Shown: positions 43,445-50,705 of the stretch, one piece after another | How the letters are laid out: each line of letters begins with the position of its first letter | Position numbering within the stretch: the stretch's first letter is position 1 | Assembly: GCA_049472395.1 (NCBI GenBank) | Contig: JBLIRR010000045.1 | Coordinates: 1 to 50,705, forward strand | Length of the DNA: 50,705 nucleotides | Source: JBLIRR01 sp049472395 | Lineage (GTDB): Bacteria; SZUA-182; DTGQ01; JBLIRR01 | Reading direction: 5' to 3' | The notes under the pieces: model-generated | Told to the model about the DNA's origin: nothing | What the model saw: the letters and a program-made list of their open reading frames with translations, nothing else | Database searches by the model: none | Made by a program: the position numbers and the translations under genes

Positions 43445-45947
43445 CTACATTAACCAATTTTTGAGGAACAACAATGACCTTTTTTATTTCTCCCTCACCA
43501 ATCCATGGTCTAACATGCGGATGTATGAGGGCCAATTCTTTCATCGCCTCATTGTCTGAATCTGCGGGTATCTTTAAATCCCTCAACCTGACCTTTCCGT
43601 TCACCTGAACGACAATACTGATTTCTTCTTTTGCAAGTGCCGCTTCATCATGAATCGGCCAGGAATGATCGAAAATGCTGGGCGTGCAGCCCATCACTTC
43701 CCAAAGCTCTTCACTAATGTGAGGAGCGAAGGGCGCTAGAAGCATAAGAAGAGAGAGAATAGACTGCCGGCACACTTTTACTGCTAATTCGGGTGTGTGG
43801 CTATCAAGATGCACTTCCCTGTAAAAATAATTCACCAATTCCATAATAGCGCTAATTGCAGTATTTAAACTGAATCGTTCAATATCACCCGTCACTTTCT
43901 TAATCGTCTGATGTGTCATGTGCCATAAATATTTCGCCCATACCGGCTCTCTCTTATCTCTGCCTAAAGATGTGCGTTCATCCCGGGTTAATTCTGCAAC
44001 AGGGCCTTTGCCTGTAATATCCGCAACATTTTTTACCAGCCGGAAACATCGGGAGAGGAAACGGTAACACCCTTCAACCGCCTGATCGTTCCAATCAAGG
44101 TCTTTCTCTGGTGGTGCCGCAAAAAGGCAAAATAGACGGCTTGTATCAGCCCCATACTTTTTAAGAAGGCTATCCGGATCAACCACATTCCCCTTTGATT
44201 TTGACATCTTAGCGCCATCTTTGATGACCATCCCTTGCGTTAACAAATTTGTAAATGGCTCATCACATGTTACGAGACCAAGGTCTCTTAATACCTTTGT
44301 AATAAATCTGGCATAGAGAAGATGGAGAACCGCATGTTCGATACCACCTATATATTGATCAACCGGCATCCAATACTTCGTCGCTTCACTGTCAAACATA
44401 CCATGATCCAGGTGTGGAGAGGTGTAGCGAAGAAAATACCATGAGGATTCCATAAAGGTATCCATGGTATCCGTCTCTCTTTTTGCATTCAACCCACAAA
44501 TCGGGCATATAGTATCGACAAATTCAGGGGTTTCCGGCAGTGGTGATCTGCCATCTTCCGGGAAGGATACATTTCGAGGCAGTGCAACTGGTAAATCTTC
44601 ATAGGGAACACATATCGTACCACAATCAGGACAATGAAGCATAGGAATGGGATTGCCCCAATAGCGCTGTCTTGAAATACCCCAATCATTTAACCTGTAA
44701 TTTACTGTTCTTCGACCAATCTTCTCATTTTCAATATAATCTGCAATTTTCTCCAACGCATCTGTATTTGAGAGGCCTGTAAAGGTCCCCGAATTTGCCA
44801 TGATACCAGGTTCTGTATACGCGCACGTCATCTTATCCGGATCTAACGTGCTTCCCGGCGGTTGAATAACCACCTTACACGGTATGCCATATTTTTTAGC
44901 AAATTCAAAATCTCGCTGATCATGGGCTGGGACAGCCATAATGGCACCCGTGCCATAATCCATTAACACAAAATTAGCTGCATAGATAGGGATGTTCTGA
45001 TGAGTAAAAGGATTAAGACAATAGCGTCCCGTAAAGGCCCCTTCCTTTATTACATCCTCTGATGTTCGGACAATCTTGTCCTGCTTTGCTATGCGCTCCA
45101 CAAATGAGGTGACATCCTTCTCATAAGGAGTCCCCTTGATAAGTTTGGAAACCATCGGGTGCTCAGGGGCAATCGACATAAAAGTCGCTCCAAAAATAGT
45201 ATCCTGCCTGGTTGTAAAAATCCTTAAATTATCAGCCCCGTCAACTATGGGGAAGTCAACTTCTACGCCAAGGCTCTTCCCAATCCAGTTTTTTTGCATG
45301 GTAATAACTTTCTCCGGCCAGCCTGATAACTGATCACAACCCTCTAATAACTCCTCCGCATATTTCGTTATCTTTAAAAACCATTGATTGAGCCTTTTCT
45401 GGGTAACATCAGTATCGCATCTCCAACATTTTCCATTCACCACTTGCTCATTCGCTAATGTTGTAGTACAGGAAGGGCACCAATTGACCGGAGACTCTTT
45501 CTGATACACAAGCCCTTTGTCGTACATCTTTAAAAACAGCCATTGCTCCCATCGTGCATAAATCTCATCGCACGTGGCTACTTCTCGTGACCAATCATAA
45601 CTATATCCCATGCACTTGAGCTGCGTTTTCATATATTCAATATTCTCCAGGGTCCATTTGGCAGGATGAACTTTCTCTTTTATTGCCGCGTTTTCCGCAG
45701 GCATACCAAAGGCATCCCAGCCTATGGGATGCAAAACGTTGAATCCGAGCATCATTCTATACCTTGCCACTACATCACCTATGGAATAGTTCCGGACATG
45801 CCCCATATGAATTCTGCCTGAGGGGTAAGGAAACATCTCTAAAAGATAGTATTTCTCTTTATTTACATCTTCCGATACTCGATATTTATTTTCCCTTTCC
45901 CAATACTCTTGCCATTTCTTTTCAATCTCAAAAGGTTTATACTCCAT
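43431..45947 (-). CDS. leuS: Leucyl-tRNA synthetase
   Basis: 838 residues, complete bacterial LeuRS. HIGH-type motif in FPYPSGRIHMGHVRNYSIGD, zinc cysteines (CPSCTTTLANEQ, CWRC), editing domain (IFTTRQDTIFGATFMSIAPEH), GYWGNPIP-type RQRYWGNPIPMLHCPDCG, and KMSKS in KDGAKMSKSKGNVVDPD. TTTGGAGAG precedes the ATG; a consensus promoter lies upstream. No T-box leader seen. Confidence 0.98.
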   Translation of the reverse strand: MEYKPFEIEKKWQEYWERENKYRVSEDVNKEKYYLLEMFPYPSGRIHMGHVRNYSIGDVVARYRMMLGFNVLHPIGWDAFGMPAENAAIKEKVHPAKWTLENIEYMKTQLKCMGYSYDWSREVATCDEIYARWEQWLFLKMYDKGLVYQKESPVNWCPSCTTTLANEQVVNGKCWRCDTDVTQKRLNQWFLKITKYAEELLEGCDQLSGWPEKVITMQKNWIGKSLGVEVDFPIVDGADNLRIFTTRQDTIFGATFMSIAPEHPMVSKLIKGTPYEKDVTSFVERIAKQDKIVRTSEDVIKEGAFTGRYCLNPFTHQNIPIYAANFVLMDYGTGAIMAVPAHDQRDFEFAKKYGIPCKVVIQPPGSTLDPDKMTCAYTEPGIMANSGTFTGLSNTDALEKIADYIENEKIGRRTVNYRLNDWGISRQRYWGNPIPMLHCPDCGTICVPYEDLPVALPRNVSFPEDGRSPLPETPEFVDTICPICGLNAKRETDTMDTFMESSWYFLRYTSPHLDHGMFDSEATKYWMPVDQYIGGIEHAVLHLLYARFITKVLRDLGLVTCDEPFTNLLTQGMVIKDGAKMSKSKGNVVDPDSLLKKYGADTSRLFCLFAAPPEKDLDWNDQAVEGCYRFLSRCFRLVKNVADITGKGPVAELTRDERTSLGRDKREPVWAKYLWHMTHQTIKKVTGDIERFSLNTAISAIMELVNYFYREVHLDSHTPELAVKVCRQSILSLLMLLAPFAPHISEELWEVMGCTPSIFDHSWPIHDEAALAKEEISIVVQVNGKVRLRDLKIPADSDNEAMKELALIHPHVRPWIGEGEIKKVIVVPQKLVNVVVKK

Positions 45948-45991
45948 GAACTTCTCTCCAAAAAAATATTAATCACACACTGCAGTTTTAT

Positions 45992-46021
45992 ACTATACAT
46001 TGATTTTCCTTACTTTGTCAA
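45992..46021 (-). promoter_or_regulatory. Sigma-70 promoter for leuS
   Basis: On the - strand: TTGACA (46021-46016), 18-base spacer, TATAGT (45997-45992). Leaves a leader of about 38 bases before ATG. Confidence 0.7.
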
Positions 46022-46120
46022 TAATCATTAAGCAATTCTCATTATAGCCAATTGCTCTGTTGGTAGGGATTCCTGCTATTCGTTTCGCTCAACGCTCGGC
46101 GTTTAATTAATTGCTCACAG

Positions 46121-46149
46121 TTGGACTTTCGCATATATTTTGCTATTAT
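46121..46149 (+). promoter_or_regulatory. Promoter very close to the phosphorylase-like start codon
   Basis: TTGGAC (46121-46126), 17-base spacer, TATTAT (46144-46149), only 11 bases before ATG at 46161. Predicted leader about 5 bases; no Shine-Dalgarno. Confidence 0.65.
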
Positions 46150-46160
46150 AGTTCAGGATA

Positions 46161-46928
46161 ATGATAAACCTCACTGATAAAAATATACTCATACTTGGAG
46201 CAATGGAAAGTGAACTTGCTCTTTTATACAACACGATAAATCTACATGTTATAAAAACAGGTGTCGGAAGAAAAAAAGTCCATAAATGTATTCAAAATAA
46301 GATAATCCCCTTGCTTTCAAGCCAAAAAATTGATCTTGCCATCAATATTGGGTTCGCAGGCTCATTAGATAAAAATATAAAAAAATATACCCTCGTTTTT
46401 CCACGCAAAATAACTCATCATGCGACACAAAAAACGCTTCTTATTAATCTTGAAAAATGGTCGTCCTTTTTAGACAACATCCATTCCTTACACATAGGCC
46501 CCTCTCATTTGGGAGGTCATTTGCTCTGTATTGATCATATTTTTAATAAAAAAGATAAGCGGCTGTTAAATAAGAAAGAAAGCGGTTATCATTATATTGA
46601 TATGGAATCATTCTGGCTTGGACGCTTTATGCAGGAGAGGGGAATACCTTTTTTTGTTATTCGGTGCATTCTCGATGCGTACACCTTTCAATTTCCTCCC
46701 TTACAATTTCTTAGGAAAAAATGGCCATTACTCCTTTGGAAAGAAGCACTCTTATACTTTCCTCTTCACCCCCGAGAACTTCTCAATTTATATCTCTTGC
46801 ATATATATGAGAAAAAAGCCGCGCACACCAATACCTTCGCCCTCACTCTTTTCTTAAAATACTATAATAAGGAAGCCGCCCCACGCACACATGAGGCGGC
46901 ACATGTTCATAATCCTCATCTGGCATGA
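46161..46928 (+). CDS. Nucleoside phosphorylase-like protein (MTA/SAH nucleosidase superfamily)
   Basis: 255 residues. N-terminal ILILGAMESELALLYN and GVGRKKVHKCIQ, then LAINIGFAGSLDKNIK and the purine-phosphorylase DMESF motif (IDMESFWLGRFMQERGIPFFVIR) with ILDAY following, where the Asp acts on the base in related enzymes. The C-terminal 70 residues are basic and less like the family. Candidates: futalosine or MTA/SAH nucleosidase, or hopanoid-associated phosphorylase; the substrate cannot be told. No Shine-Dalgarno. Confidence 0.72.
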   Translation: MINLTDKNILILGAMESELALLYNTINLHVIKTGVGRKKVHKCIQNKIIPLLSSQKIDLAINIGFAGSLDKNIKKYTLVFPRKITHHATQKTLLINLEKWSSFLDNIHSLHIGPSHLGGHLLCIDHIFNKKDKRLLNKKESGYHYIDMESFWLGRFMQERGIPFFVIRCILDAYTFQFPPLQFLRKKWPLLLWKEALLYFPLHPRELLNLYLLHIYEKKAAHTNTFALTLFLKYYNKEAAPRTHEAAHVHNPHLA

Positions 46929-46940
46929 TCACCCTGTCTA

Positions 46941-47252
46941 TTAATAATAGATATAAGGATAATAGTAGCTATAGTAAGGATTATAGAATGCAGGGGAAGG
47001 ATTTGAATAATAGCCTAGAAAGGGATTCAGGTAAGGAGCGTAAGGATCTCGAAAGTATTTCAAAAATGCAGTATAAAATGAGCTGGTAAATGTAGATGGA
47101 TTATAATAGCCATATGAAAAATAAGGATTATAATAGCCTGAGTATGTGTAAGGGTAAAATCCCCACTGTGCGTTACCATTCATCGGGAACATAAAAATGA
47201 GCGCTAATAACATAGCACACATTAAAAGTATACTATTTCTTGCCCTAAACAT
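46941..47252 (-). CDS. Small secreted tyrosine-rich protein
   Basis: 103 residues from the ATG at 47252, chosen because GAGAGG lies 9 bases upstream; the frame is open to 47321. Signal peptide (SILLMCAMLLALIFMFPMNG, cut near NAQ). The mature part is almost wholly Tyr, Phe, Pro, Asn, Ser and Gly (for example GFYPYTYSGYYNPYFSYGYY and YNPYYSYYYPYIYY), in imperfect repeats Y-Y-N-P-Y/F. No cysteine after cleavage. Low complexity suggests an extracellular or outer-envelope structural or adhesive peptide; no family recognised. Ends 12 bases from the convergent phosphorylase-like gene. Confidence 0.65.
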   Translation of the reverse strand: MFRARNSILLMCAMLLALIFMFPMNGNAQWGFYPYTYSGYYNPYFSYGYYNPSTFTSSFYTAFLKYFRDPYAPYLNPFLGYYSNPSPAFYNPYYSYYYPYIYY

Positions 47253-47460
47253 ACTTTTTAACCTCTCTTTCTCTTTCTGATTATATGTTTGCCTTGTATC
47301 TTTGTAATTAATATATATCACCCCCCTTAATAAATTGTGCTTATTATTATAGACGTTTCATAAAGCACTATTTCTTATTACCCTTATCATACTTTATTTT
47401 CGTCAGAGATGCTCTCGAATATGAAGTGCTGTATTCTTATAAAAATAATGAAATGAAACA

Positions 47461-47496
47461 ACAAAGCCATCCGAGATTATTCTCAGATGGCTTTGT
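47461..47496 (-). terminator. Terminator of the HU gene
   Basis: ACAAAGCCATC (47461-47471) pairs with GATGGCTTTGT (47486-47496), with an inner GAGA/TCTC pairing and TTAT loop; on the - strand it is followed by TGTTTCATTTC and T-rich sequence. Confidence 0.7.
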
Positions 47497-47522
47497 TTCA
47501 TGCTTCCACTCTTATAGCATGT

Positions 47523-47792
47523 TTATACTGAGTCTCGTAAACTCTTGCCAGGGGTAAATTTGGGTACTTTTCTCGCTGGAATTTTTAAAGGAGCCCCAGT
47601 TTGAGGATTCCTTCCCGTCCTCGCTTTTCGTTTGCTTACAGACCATGTACCGAACCCGACAAGGGTCACTTTCTGTCCTTTTTTTAATGTTTTTTCCACA
47701 TTAGATATAAAAGAATTAAGTACCTTATCCGTGACATTTTTACTAAGCTTCGTATCCTTAGCTATTTCTGCCACTAATTCAGCTTTATTCAT
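47523..47792 (-). CDS. HU/IHF family DNA-binding protein
   Basis: 89 residues: NKAELVAEIAKDTKLSKNV at the start, GQKVTLVGFGTWSVSKRKAR and the DNA-binding arm GRNPQTGAPLKIPARKVPKF, ending FTPGKSLRDSV. Canonical HU. AGGAGGG precedes the ATG. A decayed paralogue lies at 48449. Confidence 0.97.
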   Translation of the reverse strand: MNKAELVAEIAKDTKLSKNVTDKVLNSFISNVEKTLKKGQKVTLVGFGTWSVSKRKARTGRNPQTGAPLKIPARKVPKFTPGKSLRDSV

Positions 47793-48134
47793 TTACTTTC
47801 CCTCCTGTTTTGAGATTAATAAATGGTTATACCATATCTATCGGACCTTTTAAAAAAAAATACATATTTTTTTTTATATCTATTTGATATAACGAAAAAT
47901 TCATTATTGATTTTATCAAACAGGGGCAAATTTTTTTTCAATATTATCAATATATTACACCCTTCTCTGCCACGAAAAAGAGCATCACTATTATACATAT
48001 AATCCTGGTAGGCAATAGAAGAAAAAAATGGAAAGTCGACCTTTGAAAATGTCTGATAAAAGGACTACACCAGGGATTGATGTCAATATGCCTATTATCA
48101 TCAAGATTCTTCCACAAAGGCGGTTAAGCATTTA
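47793..48134. other. Upstream region of HU; no gene supported
   Basis: 342 bases with long A and T tracts. A 46-codon - strand ORF (47991-48131) and a 39-codon + strand ORF (from 48028 or so) are open but have no recognisable similarity or ribosome-binding site. No VapC toxin reading frame is found after the VapB-like gene. Confidence 0.35.
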
Positions 48135-48296
48135 TCAACCGTCTTGAGTTAGATTGTGAGTAATACGTCGTCCATGTAATTTTTCGAGTCGTTCTTCTAA
48201 AGCATGAAGGACGGCTTGAGTAATATTTTCTCCTGTCTCAGAAGCAATTTCTCTTGCAAGATGCTCAGCTCTAGGATTTCTAATACTAAGAGCCAT
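48135..48296 (-). CDS. VapB-type antitoxin (Rv0623-like), 53 aa, without its toxin
   Basis: Short gene read on the - strand from ATG 48296 to TGA 48135. The product begins MALSIRNPRAEHLAREIASE, then TGENITQAVLHALEERLEKL, the pattern of Rv0623-type VapB antitoxins (MALSIKNPEAERLAREL, GESMTEAVRRALEERL in relatives). AGAGG lies 9 bases before the ATG. A VapC PIN-domain toxin should follow downstream, overlapping or nearly so; none is present in 47793-48134. Either a solitary antitoxin or the remnant of a lost pair. Confidence 0.75.
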   Translation of the reverse strand: MALSIRNPRAEHLAREIASETGENITQAVLHALEERLEKLHGRRITHNLTQDG

Positions 48297-48448
48297 AATT
48301 CATTTCCTCTGTTTATTTTATATTGAATCTATATATTATTATATAAGCTATACATAATTTGTCTATAGATAGACTGATAATAGGATGGTTGTTCGGAAGA
48401 CACACACATTTCCTGATCTACTTCAGATTTTGGTTAATTAAGCTGCAC

Positions 48449-48652
48449 CAGCTATATAAAATTAAAGCTCTCAGCGTTCGTCGTGCCTATGCAGTTATTG
48501 AATTTATTTTCAATAGCTTACGAAGGTTATCCTTTAAACCAGGACTATCTAATTCAAAAAAGGAAAGGAATCCCAAAACTGGTGATGAAATAAAGATTCC
48601 TGTAAGGCACTATGCTAAATTCAAAGCGGGTTGTGATCGTTTATTTTTATAA
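48449..48652 (+). pseudogene. HU/IHF gene remnant with internal deletion
   Basis: The frame ending at 48652 has an unrelated front, but from about 48449 it reads LSVRRAYAVIEFIFNSLRRL, like HU helix 2-3, then jumps directly to KKERNPKTGDEIKIPVRHYA and KFKAG, the HU/IHF DNA-binding arm and C-terminus. The segment between (family GxKVxxxGFGxFxxxxR, about 20-25 residues) is missing, and the end lacks KxLRExV. Best read as a decayed second HU/IHF copy. Confidence 0.65.
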
Positions 48653-48761
48653 ATTATCAATAAATCTTGACTTTTTTGAATAATGATTTTATGATAATTT
48701 AAATGGGGAAATAATATAATAGATAGAATCATATATTAATTCAAATAATACAGAACAATTC

Positions 48762-48817
48762 ACTTAACTTGATCGTGGTATCTGCGCTTCGCTCCGAGGC
48801 CCCACGACAAGTTAGTT
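48762..48817. repeat. attC-like dyad, first copy
   Basis: ACTTAAC (48762-48768, fits RYYYAAC) and GTTAGTT (48811-48817, one mismatch to GTTRRRY) flank a stem: AACTTG (48766-48771), unpaired A48772, TCGTGG (48773-48778) pairing with CCACGA (48802-48807) and CAAGTT (48808-48813). The apical part contains GCGCTTCGCTC. An unpaired base within the stem is a hallmark of integron attC sites. Confidence 0.4.
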
Positions 48818-48839
48818 CAAACATTAGCTTAAAAATAAT

Positions 48840-49451
48840 ATGAAGATATTTGAAATACAAAACAAAATTCAGAACTATATTGGGCAATGTCTGTCCAATA
48901 AAGGCTTCGATATAGATAACACCCCAACTTTTTATAATTTAAAGGATGATATTATTCGAATTATACACATTAGTTTCCTTAGACGAAGGGATGCCTCCTA
49001 TTTCAATAGTAACACAGCCTCTTTCAATCTGAATTTGGGTGTTAATTATAATTTTAAAAACATAAAAGATTTTCATCCAAAAGAATATGAATCCCACATT
49101 CGAGGATGTTTATTAAAAGACTTTTCACAGAAAAATCCCATGAATCTAAAAGGTTTTCCACTCTTTCACCCTGAAAGAAAAAGACGCGATATTTGGTGGG
49201 TAGAAAATAATGCTTCAAATTTAGAACATTTATTAGCCAATGTATCTCGAATAATAGATAAAAACGCTATTAAATGGTTAGACAATTTTTCAGACATTGC
49301 ATTTACTATCCGATTTTTAAAAAAGAAAAAAGAGATAGATTCATGGAAAGGTGGTCCGTTTGGTTTTGGTTCAATTGTATCTCCTTATAGGCTACATTTA
49401 ATAAAACAGTTACAAAAAAAACAAAAACAGATAGCATTAGAGTTGACATGA
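48840..49451 (+). CDS. DUF4304-like hypothetical protein
   Basis: 203 residues. The centre, RIIHISFLRRRDASYFNSNT followed by ASFNLNLGVNY, resembles DUF4304 (a domain of unknown function with a vNLGV strand). The protein is basic and AT-rich in codon use compared with the housekeeping genes. No signal peptide or membrane segment. No Shine-Dalgarno. It lies between two attC-like dyads with a 22-base 5' leader after the first, as gene cassettes do. Confidence 0.5.
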   Translation: MKIFEIQNKIQNYIGQCLSNKGFDIDNTPTFYNLKDDIIRIIHISFLRRRDASYFNSNTASFNLNLGVNYNFKNIKDFHPKEYESHIRGCLLKDFSQKNPMNLKGFPLFHPERKRRDIWWVENNASNLEHLLANVSRIIDKNAIKWLDNFSDIAFTIRFLKKKKEIDSWKGGPFGFGSIVSPYRLHLIKQLQKKQKQIALELT

Positions 49452-49495
49452 ACCAGGTTGGCGCTTCGCTCACGCACGTCAATTTATCGTTATCT
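49429..49495. repeat. attC-like dyad, second copy
   Basis: AGATAGC (49429-49435) pairs with GTTATCT (49489-49495) over 7 positions with one G.T. Inside, TTGACATG (about 49443-49450) pairs with CACGTCAA (about 49475-49482) with one mismatch. The apical part again contains GCGCTTCGCTC. The outer boxes fit RYYYAAC/GTTRRRY less well than the first copy. Confidence 0.35.
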
Positions 49496-49540
49496 AAATT
49501 TTTTCAAATATATATTTAACAAAAAGTTTAATGTGGTTAT

Positions 49541-50527
49541 ATGAAAAAGAATACAAAATATATGCGGAACAAATTTGGCAATAAGACGCTAAAATTCTTT
49601 TTACTTTTCTATGATGACGCTTATAATATAAAATTGTTGAAAGATTATTTATTGTGTGAAGCATTCCCAAATGCATCAGTTAAAGAAGCTAGCAATAATG
49701 AATTGGCTTTCCAAATCTTAAAGAATTATTACCCAGATCTCATTATAACTGATAATATGCATTCCGGAGGTGGATTCGAGTTTGTAAGTAAAATAAGGAC
49801 TGATCCTATCAAAAATGCAATACCAATAATCTTAGTTTCAGATTATCTCACGTATGAAGAGCTGAAAAAGATGGAATGTAATGCATATTTGCTTAAACCT
49901 TTTCTACTGGAAGATATGCGCAAATGCATAGATAATTTAATTAGTATGCCTCAGCAACTCTCATCAGACCGCGACATTAAAATATCTTTTCGAGATGATC
50001 TAGAATATTATAAAAGATCTGAAAAGTGGACAAGTATAGGAATCGATTTCGATTCACAATTCTTAACGGAAACCGCCAAGTGTCTCGATAGAATAGTATC
50101 ACAAAAAAGCCCAGACAGAAATGAAATAAACTATTTTATAAATACTTTAGAACTTGAAGAACACGGAACAAATTGGCGCTCCAATATGCTTATCTCTTTT
50201 CGTTTATGGATGAAAAACCATAATGTGACCCGACAGCCTCCAACAGCATATTCTATTAAAAAGTTTGCGCGTAGGATAATCGCACGTATCGAATATTATG
50301 AAAAGTTATATCACAGGCCTTATATTGATTGGTATTTTTTCAAAGAAACTGCCAAGAATCTATATAGAATAGTATCACAAAAGAGGCCTAACAAAAATGA
50401 ACTGAACTACTTCATGAATGAATTGGCACTTGATAGGCTGGATTGCGATTACTCTTGGATTTTTATGCGTCGATGGTTCTATGCATGGATGAAAGGACAA
50501 AAGCTGCATCATTTGAGTTTATTATAG
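49541..50527 (+). CDS. Response-regulator receiver protein with a duplicated C-terminal module
   Basis: 328 residues. Residues about 17-130 form a receiver domain: acidic pair in LLFYDDAYN, phospho-acceptor Asp in PDLIITDNMHSGGG, and the conserved Lys in AYLLKPFL. No known output domain follows. Instead two related segments of about 60 residues: ETAKCLDRIVSQKSPDRNEI with NYFINTLELEE, and ETAKNLYRIVSQKRPNKNEL with NYFMNELALDR, each ending in an aromatic/Trp stretch (RLWMKNHN, FYAWMKGQK). No kinase is nearby. AT-rich like its neighbour, and the second ORF of the possible cassette array. Confidence 0.65.
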   Translation: MKKNTKYMRNKFGNKTLKFFLLFYDDAYNIKLLKDYLLCEAFPNASVKEASNNELAFQILKNYYPDLIITDNMHSGGGFEFVSKIRTDPIKNAIPIILVSDYLTYEELKKMECNAYLLKPFLLEDMRKCIDNLISMPQQLSSDRDIKISFRDDLEYYKRSEKWTSIGIDFDSQFLTETAKCLDRIVSQKSPDRNEINYFINTLELEEHGTNWRSNMLISFRLWMKNHNVTRQPPTAYSIKKFARRIIARIEYYEKLYHRPYIDWYFFKETAKNLYRIVSQKRPNKNELNYFMNELALDRLDCDYSWIFMRRWFYAWMKGQKLHHLSLL

Positions 50528-50705
50528 ATAGCCTTGCCCTTTTCCATATTTTGCCCAGTTATCCCAATTATACAATCGATTTTTATTAATAAAACTTTTT
50601 CTTTTCATCGATAAATTCTCGAAAATTCTCGACCTGTGCAATTAGATTTAATGGTATTGCTATGCAAACTATATTTAATAATATTTACAAAGAAGATTAT
50701 TATCA
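50528..50705. other. Right edge, no gene resolved
   Basis: AT-rich. ATTCTCGA occurs twice in close succession near 50617-50634. ATG codons at 50651 and 50662 open frames that run off the window (the second begins MQTIFNNIYKEDYY) and could start a further gene. No third attC-like dyad is seen. Confidence 0.3.

Noticed and set aside
46027..46107. A third attC-like dyad: ATTAAGC (46027-46033) with GTTTAAT (46101-46107) and TTTCGCTCAACGC between
   Set aside because: The outer arms pair, but no inner stem pairs on both sides and the region lies between two divergent promoters, not between co-oriented cassette-like ORFs.
45948..46120. T-box leader for leuS
   Set aside because: No T-box consensus or specifier loop, and the promoter at 45992-46021 leaves a leader of only about 38 bases.
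47991..48131. VapC toxin downstream of the VapB-like gene
   Set aside because: The - strand frame there is only 46 codons, hydrophobic, and lacks PIN-domain acidic residues.

Overview
The window reads as a stretch of chromosome from an AT-rich, Gram-negative (diderm), strictly or largely anaerobic bacterium. Diderm: an LptE-type lipoprotein follows leucyl-tRNA synthetase, and there are several Sec/lipoprotein exports. Anaerobic: a four-subunit 2-oxoacid:ferredoxin oxidoreductase, a NuoE/NuoF/NuoG-like diaphorase, desulfoferrodoxin, many [4Fe-4S] proteins, and an acyl-CoA dehydrogenase followed by ETF beta. An NrpR-type nitrogen regulator next to an archaeal-type glutamate synthase FMN domain points to an anaerobic lineage that shares genes with archaea. 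I cannot fix the phylum from sequence alone; PVC/Omnitrophota-like or delta-lineage bacteria are the kind of places such gene sets occur (inference).

Layout. 0-2 kb is decayed accessory DNA: a frameshifted AbiEii-type nucleotidyltransferase, an orphan UPF0175 protein, palindromes and ORF scraps. 2.2-9.1 kb holds a cold-shock gene with a coupled 57-codon ORF, a secreted propeller lipoprotein, a divergent Hsp70/GrpE pair, and an HD-domain/ferredoxin operon. 9.2-20.4 kb has dnaK, a diaphorase operon with a divergent GAF-LuxR regulator, the glutamate synthase/NrpR pair, and hflX, which seems to start at AUU. 20.5-34.1 kb is a mostly + strand housekeeping run: dfx, tadA, two tRNA-Ser, SRP RNA, dnaX-ybaB-recR, porCDAB, an ABC exporter, yceD-rpmF-plsX-fabH, acyl-CoA dehydrogenase and etfB. 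34.1-41.9 kb has two opposing secreted repeat proteins that cut etfB off from any etfA, then tRNA-Ala, a DUF4139 protein, dapB and a MetE-like protein. 41.9-47.8 kb has leuS-lptE-holA (- strand), a nucleoside phosphorylase-like gene, a Tyr-rich secreted protein and HU. 47.8-50.7 kb is a more AT-rich accessory end: an orphan VapB-like antitoxin, an HU/IHF remnant, and two uncharacterised ORFs separated by dyads that resemble integron attC sites.

How the genes fit together. Carbon and electron flow runs through ferredoxin (PorCDAB) and NAD(P)H (the NuoEFG-like module). Nitrogen assimilation is probably under NrpR, with a GGAA/TTCC palindrome in front of nrpR. Translation and repair genes form conserved blocks. 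The points most worth following are the AUU start of hflX, the tadA/tRNA-Ser overlap, the dedicated Hsp70/GrpE pair, the recurring pattern of promoters placed so close to the start codon that the mRNAs would be nearly leaderless, and the cassette-like array at the right end.
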